A stretch of 64,000 bases of DNA, from contig JBCCTU010000002.1 of NCBI GenBank assembly GCA_039198065.1, positions 434,001 through 498,000 of the forward strand, given 5' to 3'. The stretch comes from CALHVX01 sp039198065 (GTDB lineage: Bacteria; Pseudomonadota; Gammaproteobacteria; Pseudomonadales; Azotimanducaceae). Numbering within the stretch: position 1 is the stretch's first letter; every line of letters begins with the position of its first letter. Of the stretch, positions 8,833-17,706 are shown piece by piece. The translations under genes were made by a program, and so were the position numbers. The notes under the pieces were generated by a model, which was given only the letters and a program-made list of their open reading frames with translations, made no database searches and was not told the origin of the DNA.

Positions 8833-9663
8833 TCAGGCAGTAGCACGGACCAACCAGGCCTTCCCCGGCAGTTCGATTGTCCCGCCGGTGTCGAAGCGGG
8901 CGAGCGACGCTCTCACGCGGGTTACTGCCTCGTCCCGTCCCTGAGCATCCTTAGCTTCAAGGGCCCGGATTGCTCGGCTCAAAGGGCCGATTTGGGACTG
9001 AAACGCGACCGCCTCGTCGAGCGTGGCTCCGAGAGGCAGGTCTGCGGTCAGAGGTTCAATGCTGATGTCGCGAAAGTGGGCTGCACTCAGATAGGTGCGA
9101 ATGTCCTCCGGGTCAGCGAACGCGAACGGTCCCGGTGCCCGCGGGTCCACGGGGGCCGGCGGCGGTGGCATTAACGGATTGACCGCGGCGGCGGCGGTGG
9201 AAAACCACGCGTTGTCCGCAGGAGCTGCCCAGCAGACGAACAGTAGCGGTGCACTGGGTGCAAGCTGGCCGTGCAGGTGTGTAAAGGCGGCGGTTGGATC
9301 GGTAAAAAACATCACGCCAAATCGCGACACGGCGAATTCGAAGGGTCGATCAAAATGTACAGAACTGGCGTCCGCCTCGAGATAACTCAGGTTTGCGACG
9401 CCAGCGCTGCGGCGTCGTGCTTCTGCCAGCATCGGTGCGGACACATCGACGCCCGTCACCTCAGCGGCGACCTCGGCCAGTGCCAGGGACGTGGTGCCGC
9501 ATCCGCACCCAACGTCCAGCGTTCGTTTGCCGCGAGCGTCACCGCTTTGCGCCAGTAACGCGTTGGTGATGGGCTCCATCATGGCATCGATTCGCACCTG
9601 TGACTGGACCCATGTGTCGCCGGTCTCACCGCTCCAGTAGTCGATCTGTTCCTGATTGCTCAT
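8833..9663 (-). CDS. Class I SAM-dependent methyltransferase
   Basis: A 276-residue methyltransferase. Motif I is LDVGCGCGTTSLAL, followed by an acidic ribose contact (VTGVDVSAPML) and a motif II-like region ending FGVMFFTDPTAAF. The C-terminal third is all-alpha and substrate-specific. The start lies 3 nt after the stop of the nucleoside hydrolase gene, so the two are co-transcribed; a role on a nucleoside- or base-derived compound is possible but unproven. It converges with the VOC gene, with only 7 nt between stops. Confidence 0.85.
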   Translation of the reverse strand: MSNQEQIDYWSGETGDTWVQSQVRIDAMMEPITNALLAQSGDARGKRTLDVGCGCGTTSLALAEVAAEVTGVDVSAPMLAEARRRSAGVANLSYLEADASSVHFDRPFEFAVSRFGVMFFTDPTAAFTHLHGQLAPSAPLLFVCWAAPADNAWFSTAAAAVNPLMPPPPAPVDPRAPGPFAFADPEDIRTYLSAAHFRDISIEPLTADLPLGATLDEAVAFQSQIGPLSRAIRALEAKDAQGRDEAVTRVRASLARFDTGGTIELPGKAWLVRATA

Positions 9664-9666
9664 GGC

Positions 9667-10638
9667 TTAGTATCCTTTCGTTCCGCCTACGATGGTTTGC
9701 TCGTATGCGGCGAGAAATTCATCGGCATCCACACCCGTACAGACGCGCACGGGCCGCGCATCGTCCCAGGCCCCCGGCGGATACTGCGTTGCCGTCGGCG
9801 CCCAGACCGTCTGTCCGCGGGCAATGCCGTCACCGACCACACGAATCCGTGCCTCCTGCGTTTGATAGAGCTCCGGATGAGTTAACCAACCGAGTGCTAA
9901 CGAATCGTGCATCGCAAAGCCCGCGAGTTTGTGGCGGCTGTAGTAAAACGCCTCGTAAAACCGTGTCGTTTCCCAGATGAACCGGCCGGCATCACCGGCG
10001 GCGTCGCGTATTCGCGCGGCCTGCTCCTGAAACATGGTGCAGGTCATGGTCGTATCGAGGGGGACAAGGGTGACCGGCCAGCGGGCCCGGAACACACGAT
10101 CTGCGGCGTGGGGGTCGCCGTAGATATTCGCTTCGGCACAGGGCGTGACGTTGCCTGTAAAGCGGTTGGTGCCGACGGCGCCGCCCATTACGACCACTTC
10201 CTCAACACGATCCTGAATCGTTGGATCGAGCAGTAGCGCGATCGCGAGGTTAGTCAGCCGCCCCACAGCGACGAGGGTCAGCGGACTGGGTGAGCGGTGA
10301 ATTTGCTCGACGAGCCAAACGGCCGCCGCCTGCCCGAGCGGTGTGCCGCTCGGTGCGTCGTAGTGGGTGTTGCCGAGGCCGTCGTCGCCGTGAACGAAGG
10401 TTGGTGGTGCTTCGTCATCGACGAACAGCGGTTGACCGGCCCCGCGCACGACCGGCGCATCAATGGCGAAGCGTTCCTTCAGATAGAGCGCGTTGCGCGT
10501 TGTTGTTTCGATGGACGCGTTGCCCACAACGGTTGTCAGGCCCACAAGATCCAAGGATTCGGCGTAGTGCGCAAAGAGAATCGCCATCGCGTCGTCAATG
10601 CCCGGGTCCGTATCAAAAATAATCGCGCGTTTGCTCAC
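9667..10638 (-). CDS. Inosine/uridine-preferring nucleoside hydrolase
   Basis: A 323-residue protein. The N-terminal Ca-binding aspartate cluster DTDPGIDDAMAI (residues 9-20) defines the nucleoside hydrolase family, and VVMGGAV, EANIYGDPHAA and HDSLALGWL match later active-site segments. It cleaves N-ribosides to base and ribose. The GTG at 10638 was chosen because a purine-rich GGAGACG precedes it and the family starts directly before the DTDPGIDD strand; an in-frame start at 10707 would add 23 unlikely residues. It is divergent from a transporter-oxygenase-ribokinase operon, which fits a nucleoside salvage locus. Confidence 0.93.
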   Translation of the reverse strand: MSKRAIIFDTDPGIDDAMAILFAHYAESLDLVGLTTVVGNASIETTTRNALYLKERFAIDAPVVRGAGQPLFVDDEAPPTFVHGDDGLGNTHYDAPSGTPLGQAAAVWLVEQIHRSPSPLTLVAVGRLTNLAIALLLDPTIQDRVEEVVVMGGAVGTNRFTGNVTPCAEANIYGDPHAADRVFRARWPVTLVPLDTTMTCTMFQEQAARIRDAAGDAGRFIWETTRFYEAFYYSRHKLAGFAMHDSLALGWLTHPELYQTQEARIRVVGDGIARGQTVWAPTATQYPPGAWDDARPVRVCTGVDADEFLAAYEQTIVGGTKGY

Positions 10639-10757
10639 CGCCGTCTCCACCTCGTGGTTGACCGAGTGTGCGCGAAGGCCGGGGCTCGATACAATCCGAG
10701 ATCGCACTCGGCAACGTTTTGGTAGTGGTCGGTGCAGTGGTCAGGAGACCCCTAACG

Positions 10758-11903
10758 ATGCGCTGGCCACTTTCGCTTGCCGCGTTCCTCGCGTACTTCA
10801 TCATGTCGGGCTTGCTAGCCCCGATTGGTTTGCTGGTGCCGGCCCTCGCTGAACGCTTCGCGCTCTCACCTGTGGCCGTGGCGGCGTCGTTTAGCTGGCT
10901 CACCGGCGGCGTGCTCATCGGTTCACTCATCGCGCTGCCACTGTATCGGCGCATCGCACTGCGACCGGTGCTCGCCGCAGTCTACGTTGCCATGGCGTTG
11001 ACGTTACTTCTTGCGAGTCGTGCAGCGGGGCTCGAGGCGCTTGCCCTGACCTTGGGCCTCGCCGGCACGTTGAGCGGCATGGGCCTTGCCGGCGCGGCGT
11101 TGCTCATCTCTGCGCTTTACCGCGGCGACGTCCGAACGTCGATGCTCGTCGTTACCGACGCCTGCTTCAGCATTGCCGGCTACGTTGTCGCACCGCTCAC
11201 CGGTTGGCTGATCACCCGTGAGCTTGGCGGTCAGCAGGTGTACCTGGTGCTCGCTGTGGTGTCGTTTTTTCTGTGCCTGCTGCTGGTTGCGCCGCTGCCA
11301 ACGATCACGGACACCGCCGAGCCCGCTGGTGACCCCTCACGGCCTGCGCCGGCTACCCCGTTTGCCTTCTGGCTGCTCGCGGTGAGTTTGTGCGGTTACA
11401 CCTTTGGTCAGCAAACGCTACTGATCTGGTGGCCCGGCGAAGTGTTGGCAGACAGCGGGGCGAGTTCCGCAACGGTCGGGACGCTGATCGGCCGCTATTG
11501 GCTTGGCATGTTCATCGCGCAGCTTGCCGTTGCTATCGCCCTGCTGCGAATCGCAACGCGCTGGATGCTGCTTGCCGCTGCCTGGGGCACCTCGCTGGGG
11601 GCCTCACTGGTGCTTTATGCTTCTGAGCTACCAGCAAGCGTGCGGCTCCTTGTTTGGGGCATAGCGAACCTGGCGCTGCTTAAGGTGGTGCTGGGGTTCG
11701 CGAGCGCGTATCTGGGTGGTACCCATGAACGTACGATTCCGAGGCTCTTGTTTGCCGCGACCCTCGGAACGGCACTCGCACCGGCGGGCTCGGCGTGGTT
11801 CGCCCAGGTTACGGGCTCGGCGCTGCCCATGGGGTTTGCGGCACTCCTGTTAACTGCTCTGGGTATCACGAGCGCCGTCTGCGTGGCGAAGACCGATCGC
11901 TGA
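10758..11903 (+). CDS. MFS transporter, TsgA-like
   Basis: A 381-residue protein with about 12 hydrophobic segments. The first half (SGLLAPIGLLVPALAERF, then TDACFSIAGYVVAPLTG) resembles the E. coli TsgA branch of the major facilitator superfamily. The ATG at 10758 was preferred to an upstream in-frame GTG/ATG because AGGAG lies about 10 nt before it and the hydrophobic helix begins immediately. It is divergent from nucleoside hydrolase and is followed by a 2-oxoglutarate oxygenase and ribokinase, so it is a candidate importer of a nucleoside or related compound. Substrate is inference. Confidence 0.85.
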   Translation: MRWPLSLAAFLAYFIMSGLLAPIGLLVPALAERFALSPVAVAASFSWLTGGVLIGSLIALPLYRRIALRPVLAAVYVAMALTLLLASRAAGLEALALTLGLAGTLSGMGLAGAALLISALYRGDVRTSMLVVTDACFSIAGYVVAPLTGWLITRELGGQQVYLVLAVVSFFLCLLLVAPLPTITDTAEPAGDPSRPAPATPFAFWLLAVSLCGYTFGQQTLLIWWPGEVLADSGASSATVGTLIGRYWLGMFIAQLAVAIALLRIATRWMLLAAAWGTSLGASLVLYASELPASVRLLVWGIANLALLKVVLGFASAYLGGTHERTIPRLLFAATLGTALAPAGSAWFAQVTGSALPMGFAALLLTALGITSAVCVAKTDR

Positions 11904-12013
11904 CCCGCCGTTTTGGTCCGGTAGTCCGGCACTGCTTCAGGGTTCGTGCCTTCGATGGACAATTTCCTTAGGTTCAGATAAATATCAAGGTACACTTCGG
12001 CCATGGAGGGCCT

Positions 12014-12886
12014 ATGCAGGTAGCGACCGTTCGCTTCAGCGCCGCCGATGCGCCTCAACGATTCGTTCAGGCACTGCGGGACACGGGGTTCGCGATTCTG
12101 GAGGATCATCCGATCAACGCGGGTCGCCTTGAGGCGCTCACCCGCGATTGGCAGGGCTTCTTCGATTCCGAAGCAAAACATGAGTTCCTGCATCCTCCGG
12201 GTCCTGAGGCGCGTTCGGGCTACTGGTCCGCCACCGAGAGCGAGACCGCGGTGGGCCACGAGCAACCGGACCTAAAAGAGTTCTTCCAATTCCTCGGCAA
12301 TTCTGCTGCGCCAGCTGACTTAACGAGCGGTATTGCTCAGTTTCGCGCGGACGCGCTCGCCATTGGAATACAGCTTTTGCGATGGATCGACGCAGCTATC
12401 CTCCAGGCTGGCATCCGCACGCTGAAGCGGCCCCTTGCTGAGCTCGTTTGTGATGACGAAAGCGTCCTGCGGGTGCTCCACTACCCACCGCTCGCCGGCG
12501 GAGAGCCGGTCGGCGCCGTTCGCGCTGCGGCGCACGAAGACATCAACCTAATCACGCTGCTGCCGGTGACCCGAGAACCGGGCCTTGAGGCCCTCGACCG
12601 GGAAGGGGTCTGGCACGCGGTTCATGGCAAACCTGGGCAGATCATCGTCAACGCCGGGGATATGTTGCAGGAGGCAACGGACCGCTACTTCCCGTCGACC
12701 ACGCACCGGGTCGTCAACCCGAGCGCCGAGAGCAGCAACCGATCGCGAATTTCCATTCCCTACTTTCTCCAACCCGAACTCGACACCCGTCTGTCTGATC
12801 GCTACACGGCGGGTAGTTACCTTGCCGAGCGACTTGAAGCGATTGCGAATCCAGCGCCGGACGTCGCTACAGGAACCACGCCGTGA
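12014..12886 (+). CDS. Isopenicillin N synthase-like 2-oxoglutarate/Fe(II) oxygenase
   Basis: A 290-residue protein with a DIOX-N type N-terminal half (LRDTGFAILEDHPI) and a double-stranded beta-helix core. The iron triad is visible as His174, Asp176 (AAHEDINLITLL) and His231 (STTHRVV), and the 2-oxoglutarate contact as Arg245/Ser247 (RSRISIPYF). GGAGG precedes the ATG. Its end overlaps the ribokinase start by 4 nt. In this family some fungal members hydroxylate thymine; given the nucleoside context here, oxidation of a nucleoside or nucleobase is a reasonable but untested idea. The reaction class is firm, the substrate is not. Confidence 0.88.
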   Translation: MQVATVRFSAADAPQRFVQALRDTGFAILEDHPINAGRLEALTRDWQGFFDSEAKHEFLHPPGPEARSGYWSATESETAVGHEQPDLKEFFQFLGNSAAPADLTSGIAQFRADALAIGIQLLRWIDAAILQAGIRTLKRPLAELVCDDESVLRVLHYPPLAGGEPVGAVRAAAHEDINLITLLPVTREPGLEALDREGVWHAVHGKPGQIIVNAGDMLQEATDRYFPSTTHRVVNPSAESSNRSRISIPYFLQPELDTRLSDRYTAGSYLAERLEAIANPAPDVATGTTP

Positions 12887-13782
12887 GCGGCGTTGTCGTA
12901 CTGGGCAGCATTAACATCGACTACGTGTTGAGCACGACGCGGCTACCGTCAGCTGGGGAAACGGTGCCAGGCCGCGATTTTCGTGTCGTCATGGGAGGCA
13001 AGGGCGCCAATCAGGCCGTGGCCTGCGCCCGGACCTTGGGCAGCTGTACGTTGATCGGGTGTGTTGGCGACGATGCCTATGGCCGCGAGGCCGTTGCCGG
13101 CTTCGCCAACGATCGGATACGAACGGACACGATAACCGTCGTACCCGGTGCTCGTACCGGTGCGGCGCTTATCTTTATCGACGATACGGGAGAGAACTGC
13201 ATTGGTGTCTCGGGGGAGGCCAACGAGCAGCTGACACCGGAACGCGTGGACGCGCAGGAGGAAGCCATTGCGTCGGCAGACTATCTGCTCATGCAGCTCG
13301 AAGTGCCCCTTGCTGCCGTTCAGCGTGCCGCCGAGATTGCTCGTAACGCCGGTACCCGGGTCATTCTGAATCCGGCACCGGCTCGGGAGCCACTCCCGGA
13401 ACTGTTGCTCGGACAGATCGACATCATGACTCCGAACGAGCCGGAAGCTCGGGTTTTGCTTGGGGATTCATCCATTGATGACGAAACGGCGGCGCGCCGT
13501 CTCCGCGACCAGGGTGTGCGCACCGTAGTCCTTACTCGAGGTTCCGAAGGTGTGGTCGTACTCAGCAACAGCGGACTGACGCTATTGCCAGCCGAAACCG
13601 TGGAGGCGATCGATACGGTCGGTGCTGGCGACTGTTTCAGCGGCGTGCTGGCGGCGGAACTGGCGGTGGGACAAACGCTCGAGCAGGCAGCGCGGGTTGC
13701 CAATCGGGCGGCATCGATCGCCGTCACTCGTGCCGGAGCCCAGGACGCCATGCCCTTTCGTAAGGAGTTTGCCGGCGACTGA
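12883..13782 (+). CDS. rbsK: Ribokinase
   Basis: A 299-residue PfkB-family sugar kinase of typical ribokinase length. The N-terminus GSINIDYV and the GGKGANQAVA motif (residues 38-47) match PfkB signature 1, and DTVGAGDCFSG (244-254) signature 2, with Asp250 as catalytic base. NPAPA and TPNEPEA are typical of ribokinases. It phosphorylates ribose to ribose-5-phosphate. GTG start with a GTGA overlap with the oxygenase gene. Beside a nucleoside hydrolase it closes a nucleoside-to-pentose-phosphate route. A related sugar or nucleoside as substrate is the main alternative. Confidence 0.9.
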   Translation: MSGVVVLGSINIDYVLSTTRLPSAGETVPGRDFRVVMGGKGANQAVACARTLGSCTLIGCVGDDAYGREAVAGFANDRIRTDTITVVPGARTGAALIFIDDTGENCIGVSGEANEQLTPERVDAQEEAIASADYLLMQLEVPLAAVQRAAEIARNAGTRVILNPAPAREPLPELLLGQIDIMTPNEPEARVLLGDSSIDDETAARRLRDQGVRTVVLTRGSEGVVVLSNSGLTLLPAETVEAIDTVGAGDCFSGVLAAELAVGQTLEQAARVANRAASIAVTRAGAQDAMPFRKEFAGD

Positions 13783-13941
13783 CGCGTTCATGCGCCGCCT
13801 CTGCGTGTATTTGCCCGGATGACATGGGTCGGGATCGGCGCAACGATGTCCACTCCAGCGCTCGAACGACCGGGTAGGTCGTCGAGCATTGACGGAGCGA
13901 GACAGCGCCGTGGAAACGGGAAGGCGGGGAAGCGGGCGATT

Positions 13942-14793
13942 ATGGCGTATCCTGAAATGCCGATGGCGAGACCGTTCGGGTGGCAGCTCAGGGCGACCGA
14001 GTCATCGCACTTTGAAATCATCCGACGGGACAACGGTCAGTTTGCGGCGGTTTTGAATCATGCTCTGCTGCGCGGTGTGCGGGCTGAAATGATTCACTGG
14101 TGGTTTCGCCGCTTTACCCATTTGCGGGTTAGGTTGGTTGACGTCCCGGGCTTTGAAGATGCGACGGTTCCCGCTTACCTACTCTGGCATCCGACGGATC
14201 ACCACAGCGCTGTGCTGTCCGGAACCTTGGGCCCCGGTGGGGAACCGCGACCGGGCTGCTCGATTCACATTCGTGAAGCCATGCAGTTTGATCGCTACGG
14301 TTGGAATTACCCGGTTGATGCCCGTTTGCGCGTTGCCTATGTCGCCGGCGATGGCTGGGCCATGGGGCGATTCCCGCCGGTCTTTGGCGGAGCGATGGTT
14401 CTGAGAATTCACTTCTCCGACGTCTTTGAGGAAGGGGTTCACCAGGGCGTTCACTACCACTATGAGGTGTCGATCGGTCTGCCTGGCCGCGGACCGCTCC
14501 ACCGGTTGATCAATCAGCGCCTCTCCGCAAGCTTCGGTCCCGAGTTCTTTTCCGCTTGGCACCGCCACAACGTCATTGAGGTAGGGACTTTTGAGAACTT
14601 TTTGCCCGCGCTGTATGAGCAGCGAGCGGACGAGAGTCGTCTGGTGTATAGCCGAGAGATGAACCCACAAACGGGCGCATCGATGGATCAGCGTGGCTTC
14701 GACCGAGATCTCTTTGAGCGACGGGTCGCGCAGTATCAACAGTGCAGTGACACCCGTGCATGCCAGGCGAGTGACCAAGCATCGTTCTTGTAA
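13942..14793 (+). CDS. DAPG hydrolase (PhlG)-like zinc hydrolase
   Basis: About 283 residues from the ATG at 13942; an in-frame ATG at 13819 would add 41 low-complexity residues and is less likely. The segment MIHWWF, then LLWHPTDHHSAV, and near the C-terminus WHRHNVIEVG recall PhlG, which cleaves a C-C bond in 2,4-diacetylphloroglucinol and binds zinc through a His, a Glu and a His-x3-Glu pair. The HNVIE string fits that last pair. The gene stands alone after ribokinase. The family assignment is from motif memory and moderate; the natural substrate is unknown and need not be DAPG. Confidence 0.6.
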   Translation: MAYPEMPMARPFGWQLRATESSHFEIIRRDNGQFAAVLNHALLRGVRAEMIHWWFRRFTHLRVRLVDVPGFEDATVPAYLLWHPTDHHSAVLSGTLGPGGEPRPGCSIHIREAMQFDRYGWNYPVDARLRVAYVAGDGWAMGRFPPVFGGAMVLRIHFSDVFEEGVHQGVHYHYEVSIGLPGRGPLHRLINQRLSASFGPEFFSAWHRHNVIEVGTFENFLPALYEQRADESRLVYSREMNPQTGASMDQRGFDRDLFERRVAQYQQCSDTRACQASDQASFL

Positions 14794-15132
14794 CTGCGGC
14801 GGGGACTTTCCTTGTGACCAAACCGACTGTTCCGGTGCGAATGGCAATGTAAGTCCATACCCATGGCAGTGAATTCTCTTTGGTGCTTGTTCGGACGATA
14901 CCGAGGAAAGCTCAAGGGTCTTCGCGCTGGCTAAGCCGACTTGATGGAGTTTTGGCTGGGTCTAGGAATCTGCAAAGGCTCGGGTACCCGTTCCTAAGTA
15001 CCACGCGCAGCGCGCCGCGCTCAGCTTCACCAACGCGTATCTTGGTCTGCATTGACTCGTCACTTTTTCGCACGGCGGCTGCGCAGTGGCAGGGATTGGT
15101 CTGGTCATCGTCTTAGTTCAACGTTTAGCTGA
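14794..15132. other. Intergenic stretch without recognisable gene
   Basis: About 340 nt between the PhlG-like gene and the DUF4136 lipoprotein. Short open frames exist on both strands but none has coding-like content, a credible ribosome-binding site or a recognisable family. Base composition begins to drop here relative to the left-hand genes. No convincing promoter or terminator was found. Confidence 0.5.
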
Positions 15133-15747
15133 ATGTTACGGCACGTGAAAGCGAGATTGATGCTCAAACCTTCCGCGTTATGTTTCGTCGGCTTCTGCGC
15201 TTTCCTTACCGGGTGCTCTAGCCAACCTCTGGTTTTCGTTGATCAAAGTGATTCGAACAACTTTGCCGCCTACCGTACGTTTAGATGGTTGTCGGACGAA
15301 CCTATGATCGTCAGCGGCGGCCAAGCACTTAACCCAGTGGAGGCTACCCGCGTGCAACGACTAATCGAGAAAGCCTTTTTGGACCGCGGTTTCCTGCTAC
15401 TTCCCAGGGCTGATAACGTTGACTTCCTTGTCTCCTTCACCGTTGGAACTCGCGATCAAGTAGAACTTCAGGTTCGCGAGTATCTTGACTACAGCGGCCC
15501 TCGCTGGAGCTGGGGAGATGAGTACTTTGGCTTTGAACGAGCGGAGTATTCAACGAGCGTTGAAAACACCCTAGTACAGTACGCGGTTGGAACCCTTGCG
15601 ATTGATGTTTACGACTACGATCGGCGGGAGCCGGTATGGCATGCAAGGAGTAGTAAGCAACTTAAGCCTGCCGAGTTGCAAGAAGGGTCGGCGAAGGGGG
15701 TTGAGAAAGTCGTTGAGGTGATGGTGACTCAGTTTCCCTCAGGGTGA
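15133..15747 (+). CDS. DUF4136-type lipoprotein
   Basis: A 204-residue protein with a lipoprotein signal (LTGC near residue 28). The mature part NFAAYRTFRWL followed by a helical stretch ending IEKAFLDRGF and a conserved core (DFLVSFTVGTRD) matches DUF4136 proteins, small outer-envelope lipoproteins of unknown function. The late strand IDVYDYDRREPVWHA also fits. A later in-frame ATG (MLKPSALC) would give a more standard signal peptide. The gene is less GC-rich than the flanks. It appears monocistronic. Confidence 0.75.
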   Translation: MLRHVKARLMLKPSALCFVGFCAFLTGCSSQPLVFVDQSDSNNFAAYRTFRWLSDEPMIVSGGQALNPVEATRVQRLIEKAFLDRGFLLLPRADNVDFLVSFTVGTRDQVELQVREYLDYSGPRWSWGDEYFGFERAEYSTSVENTLVQYAVGTLAIDVYDYDRREPVWHARSSKQLKPAELQEGSAKGVEKVVEVMVTQFPSG

Positions 15748-15907
15748 GTGGGTTTGTGGGCTGTCGACTGTTTTTCGGTGTGGCCGACTGGTAAGACCCA
15801 AAAATCGGACTGAACCAGCATCGTTCTCGTTAGGGCTAGTCGGCTCTGCGATCGGAAGACTGGAATGGTATGCGCCGTGATCAAATTGAGCGTGCTGGTG
15901 AAGTGTC

Positions 15908-16717
15908 TTGGAATCAAATAGGGGAACCACAACAGCAAGCGATCCAAGCGTACGCAGGATGGCCTGGCTTATGCTCACAGTGGCGTTTGCTTTGCTTTGG
16001 GTACCCTTTGGGCAACACGAATTTCTTGTTGCTCATTGGATGAAGCTGGGTGTGTTCATGGCGCCGTTTCTGCTCTTTGCAATGTTCGTGTTTGATACAC
16101 GACGCCCGCTTGCTTTGTTTCGAGACGCTTCCTTTCTAGCCATCTTGATGCTTGTGGCGTATATCGTGCATCAGGCTGAGGAGCATTGGGTTGATCTCAC
16201 CGGACAAAGCTATGCGTTTCACGCGTATGTGAACCACATGCTAGCCGATGTGTTAGGCGCCACCCAGGAAACCGAGTACCTTACGGAGACCGGCGTCTTT
16301 GTGGTGAACACGTCACTGGTCTGGCTTGTTGGGTCGCTTGCCATTCTCCTTGGCCGAGGACAACTATTCCCAGTTCTGTGTATGGCAGCGTTGATCCTCG
16401 TAAATGGAGTCAGTCATACCGCCGCTGCGTTTCTGTCTGGCGAATACAACCCGGGTTTAGTCACAGCAGTCTTTCCATTCCTGCCGCTTAGCGTTTGGGT
16501 GTTTTGGTTGTTTTGGAAGATGAATTACGACATCGTGCTCGCAAGCGTTGGATGGGCGATGGCTGCTCATGGGTTGTTGATTGGCGGCGCTATTTTGTCG
16601 AGCTCAGGAAGTTGGTTTTCGGAGAGCCTCTACTTCCTGTCGTTGGTTGGAATGTCGATCATCCCAGTCGTGATTCGCTTCGAGGAGCCCGTAGCGAGTC
16701 CGCCACCGACGCCATGA
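15908..16717 (+). CDS. Multi-pass membrane protein with HXXEE motif
   Basis: Up to 269 residues with about seven hydrophobic segments. The string VHQAEEHWVD carries the H-x-x-E-E motif of the HXXEE membrane family (function unknown). The TTG at 15908 gives the longest frame; an ATG at 15959, just before the first membrane helix, is an equally plausible start. Base composition is clearly lower in GC than the surrounding metabolic genes, so recent acquisition or relaxed selection is possible. No functional partner is evident nearby. Confidence 0.6.
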   Translation: MESNRGTTTASDPSVRRMAWLMLTVAFALLWVPFGQHEFLVAHWMKLGVFMAPFLLFAMFVFDTRRPLALFRDASFLAILMLVAYIVHQAEEHWVDLTGQSYAFHAYVNHMLADVLGATQETEYLTETGVFVVNTSLVWLVGSLAILLGRGQLFPVLCMAALILVNGVSHTAAAFLSGEYNPGLVTAVFPFLPLSVWVFWLFWKMNYDIVLASVGWAMAAHGLLIGGAILSSSGSWFSESLYFLSLVGMSIIPVVIRFEEPVASPPPTP

Positions 16718-17034
16718 AGCTCCGCGCTTCTTTGTAGACCGCTTCTTGGTGTGGGGTTAGTCGATCGTCTGGTCATGATTGTAGCGTGCAGCTAACCAGC
16801 CGCATCTGTGCATCTGTGCATCTGTACATTTGCGCAACTGTCGGGTACGTGCGCGTCGATGCAATAACCCATATCCGTGTCAGGTTTTCTACGTGGTGCG
16901 GACCCAGCCCAGGTTTAAAAGCTGTGCTGTTCCTGCCCCTAACTCTCCCGTGCTGCGGTTGGAGGGACCAATGGGACTTACCCCGGAGAGCAACGAGTGT
17001 TTTCGAGCCGTAGCATCTAGTCAGTCGAACGCCG
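16718..17034. other. Intergenic stretch with short tandem repeats
   Basis: About 317 nt between two membrane-protein genes that converge. Small open frames on either strand here look spurious. The only structure seen is a short 8-nt tandem repeat, listed separately. Confidence 0.5.
16803..16834. repeat. 8-nt tandem repeat (catctgtg)
   Basis: The 8-nt unit catctgtg occurs twice exactly, followed by one copy with a single change (catctgta) and one more diverged copy (catttgcg). It is a microsatellite-like tract in the spacer between convergent genes, so variation in its length would not alter a protein. Confidence 0.75.
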
Positions 17035-17502
17035 TTACGGAGTATTTCCAGCCGATTTTGAAGTCTGGTTGTGCAGCACGATGTATACCCAACCCGACGC
17101 GGTGATTGCGGTAGCAGAAACAATGGTCTTAAGCGTACCCGGCATAAAGCGCACGAACCCTCCGAGGTCGAGAAACATGAAGTATCCGACATCGAGGAGG
17201 CCCCCGACCAAGGCCGTCACCCAGATCGCGGTCGCATTGCCGCGCCAAATGAACACCGCGCCCAGGAGCGTAACCGTACCTCCCCAGAGTAGGTTCCAGG
17301 CGTGCTGGTTGAGCACCGCACCCACCGCTGGATGGTAGTCGTTGATGAGTTCGGCCGCTGGCACCCCATCGGCGATGGCTTGAAAGCCGGCCTTGGCAGT
17401 GCCAGCGATGACCAGGGCGCCGGCGAGGGCATGAACGATTCCCCAAATTACCCAGAGAATGGCGGCCAGTCTAAGGAGCGTTGTCTGTAACCCGGCACTC
17501 AT
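17035..17502 (-). CDS. Small integral membrane protein of unknown function
   Basis: A 155-residue protein with four predicted membrane helices, the first at residues 11-33 (LAAILWVIWGIVHALAGALV) and the others near 68-86, 90-112 and 123-143. The loop after helix 1 has NDYHPAVGAVLNQHAWN with two histidines. No family was recognised. AGACTGTCGATG upstream gives only a weak ribosome-binding site. The codon pattern and consistent hydrophobicity support it as a real gene. It lies downstream of nothing on its strand within 200 nt. Confidence 0.65.
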   Translation of the reverse strand: MSAGLQTTLLRLAAILWVIWGIVHALAGALVIAGTAKAGFQAIADGVPAAELINDYHPAVGAVLNQHAWNLLWGGTVTLLGAVFIWRGNATAIWVTALVGGLLDVGYFMFLDLGGFVRFMPGTLKTIVSATAITASGWVYIVLHNQTSKSAGNTP

Positions 17503-17706
17503 CGACAGTCTCCCCAGGATTCACCGGTTCGGTTGTGGGTCTTTAAGCGGCGGAACGACCGCAAACCCGGAGCCTGCGCAATCTCGAACAGGCGCCTAGG
17601 GACGAAATCGATCGGTCCCTGTGCGGAGATGCGACAATGATACCTGCGAGGGTTGGATTGCGTAGAGGGCGCGCGGCGGCGGTACCGGAGTTACTCCCAC
17701 CGAGGT

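Noticed and set aside
16803..16834. CRISPR-like repeat array
   Set aside because: The units are 8 nt, directly adjacent and without spacers; this is a microsatellite.
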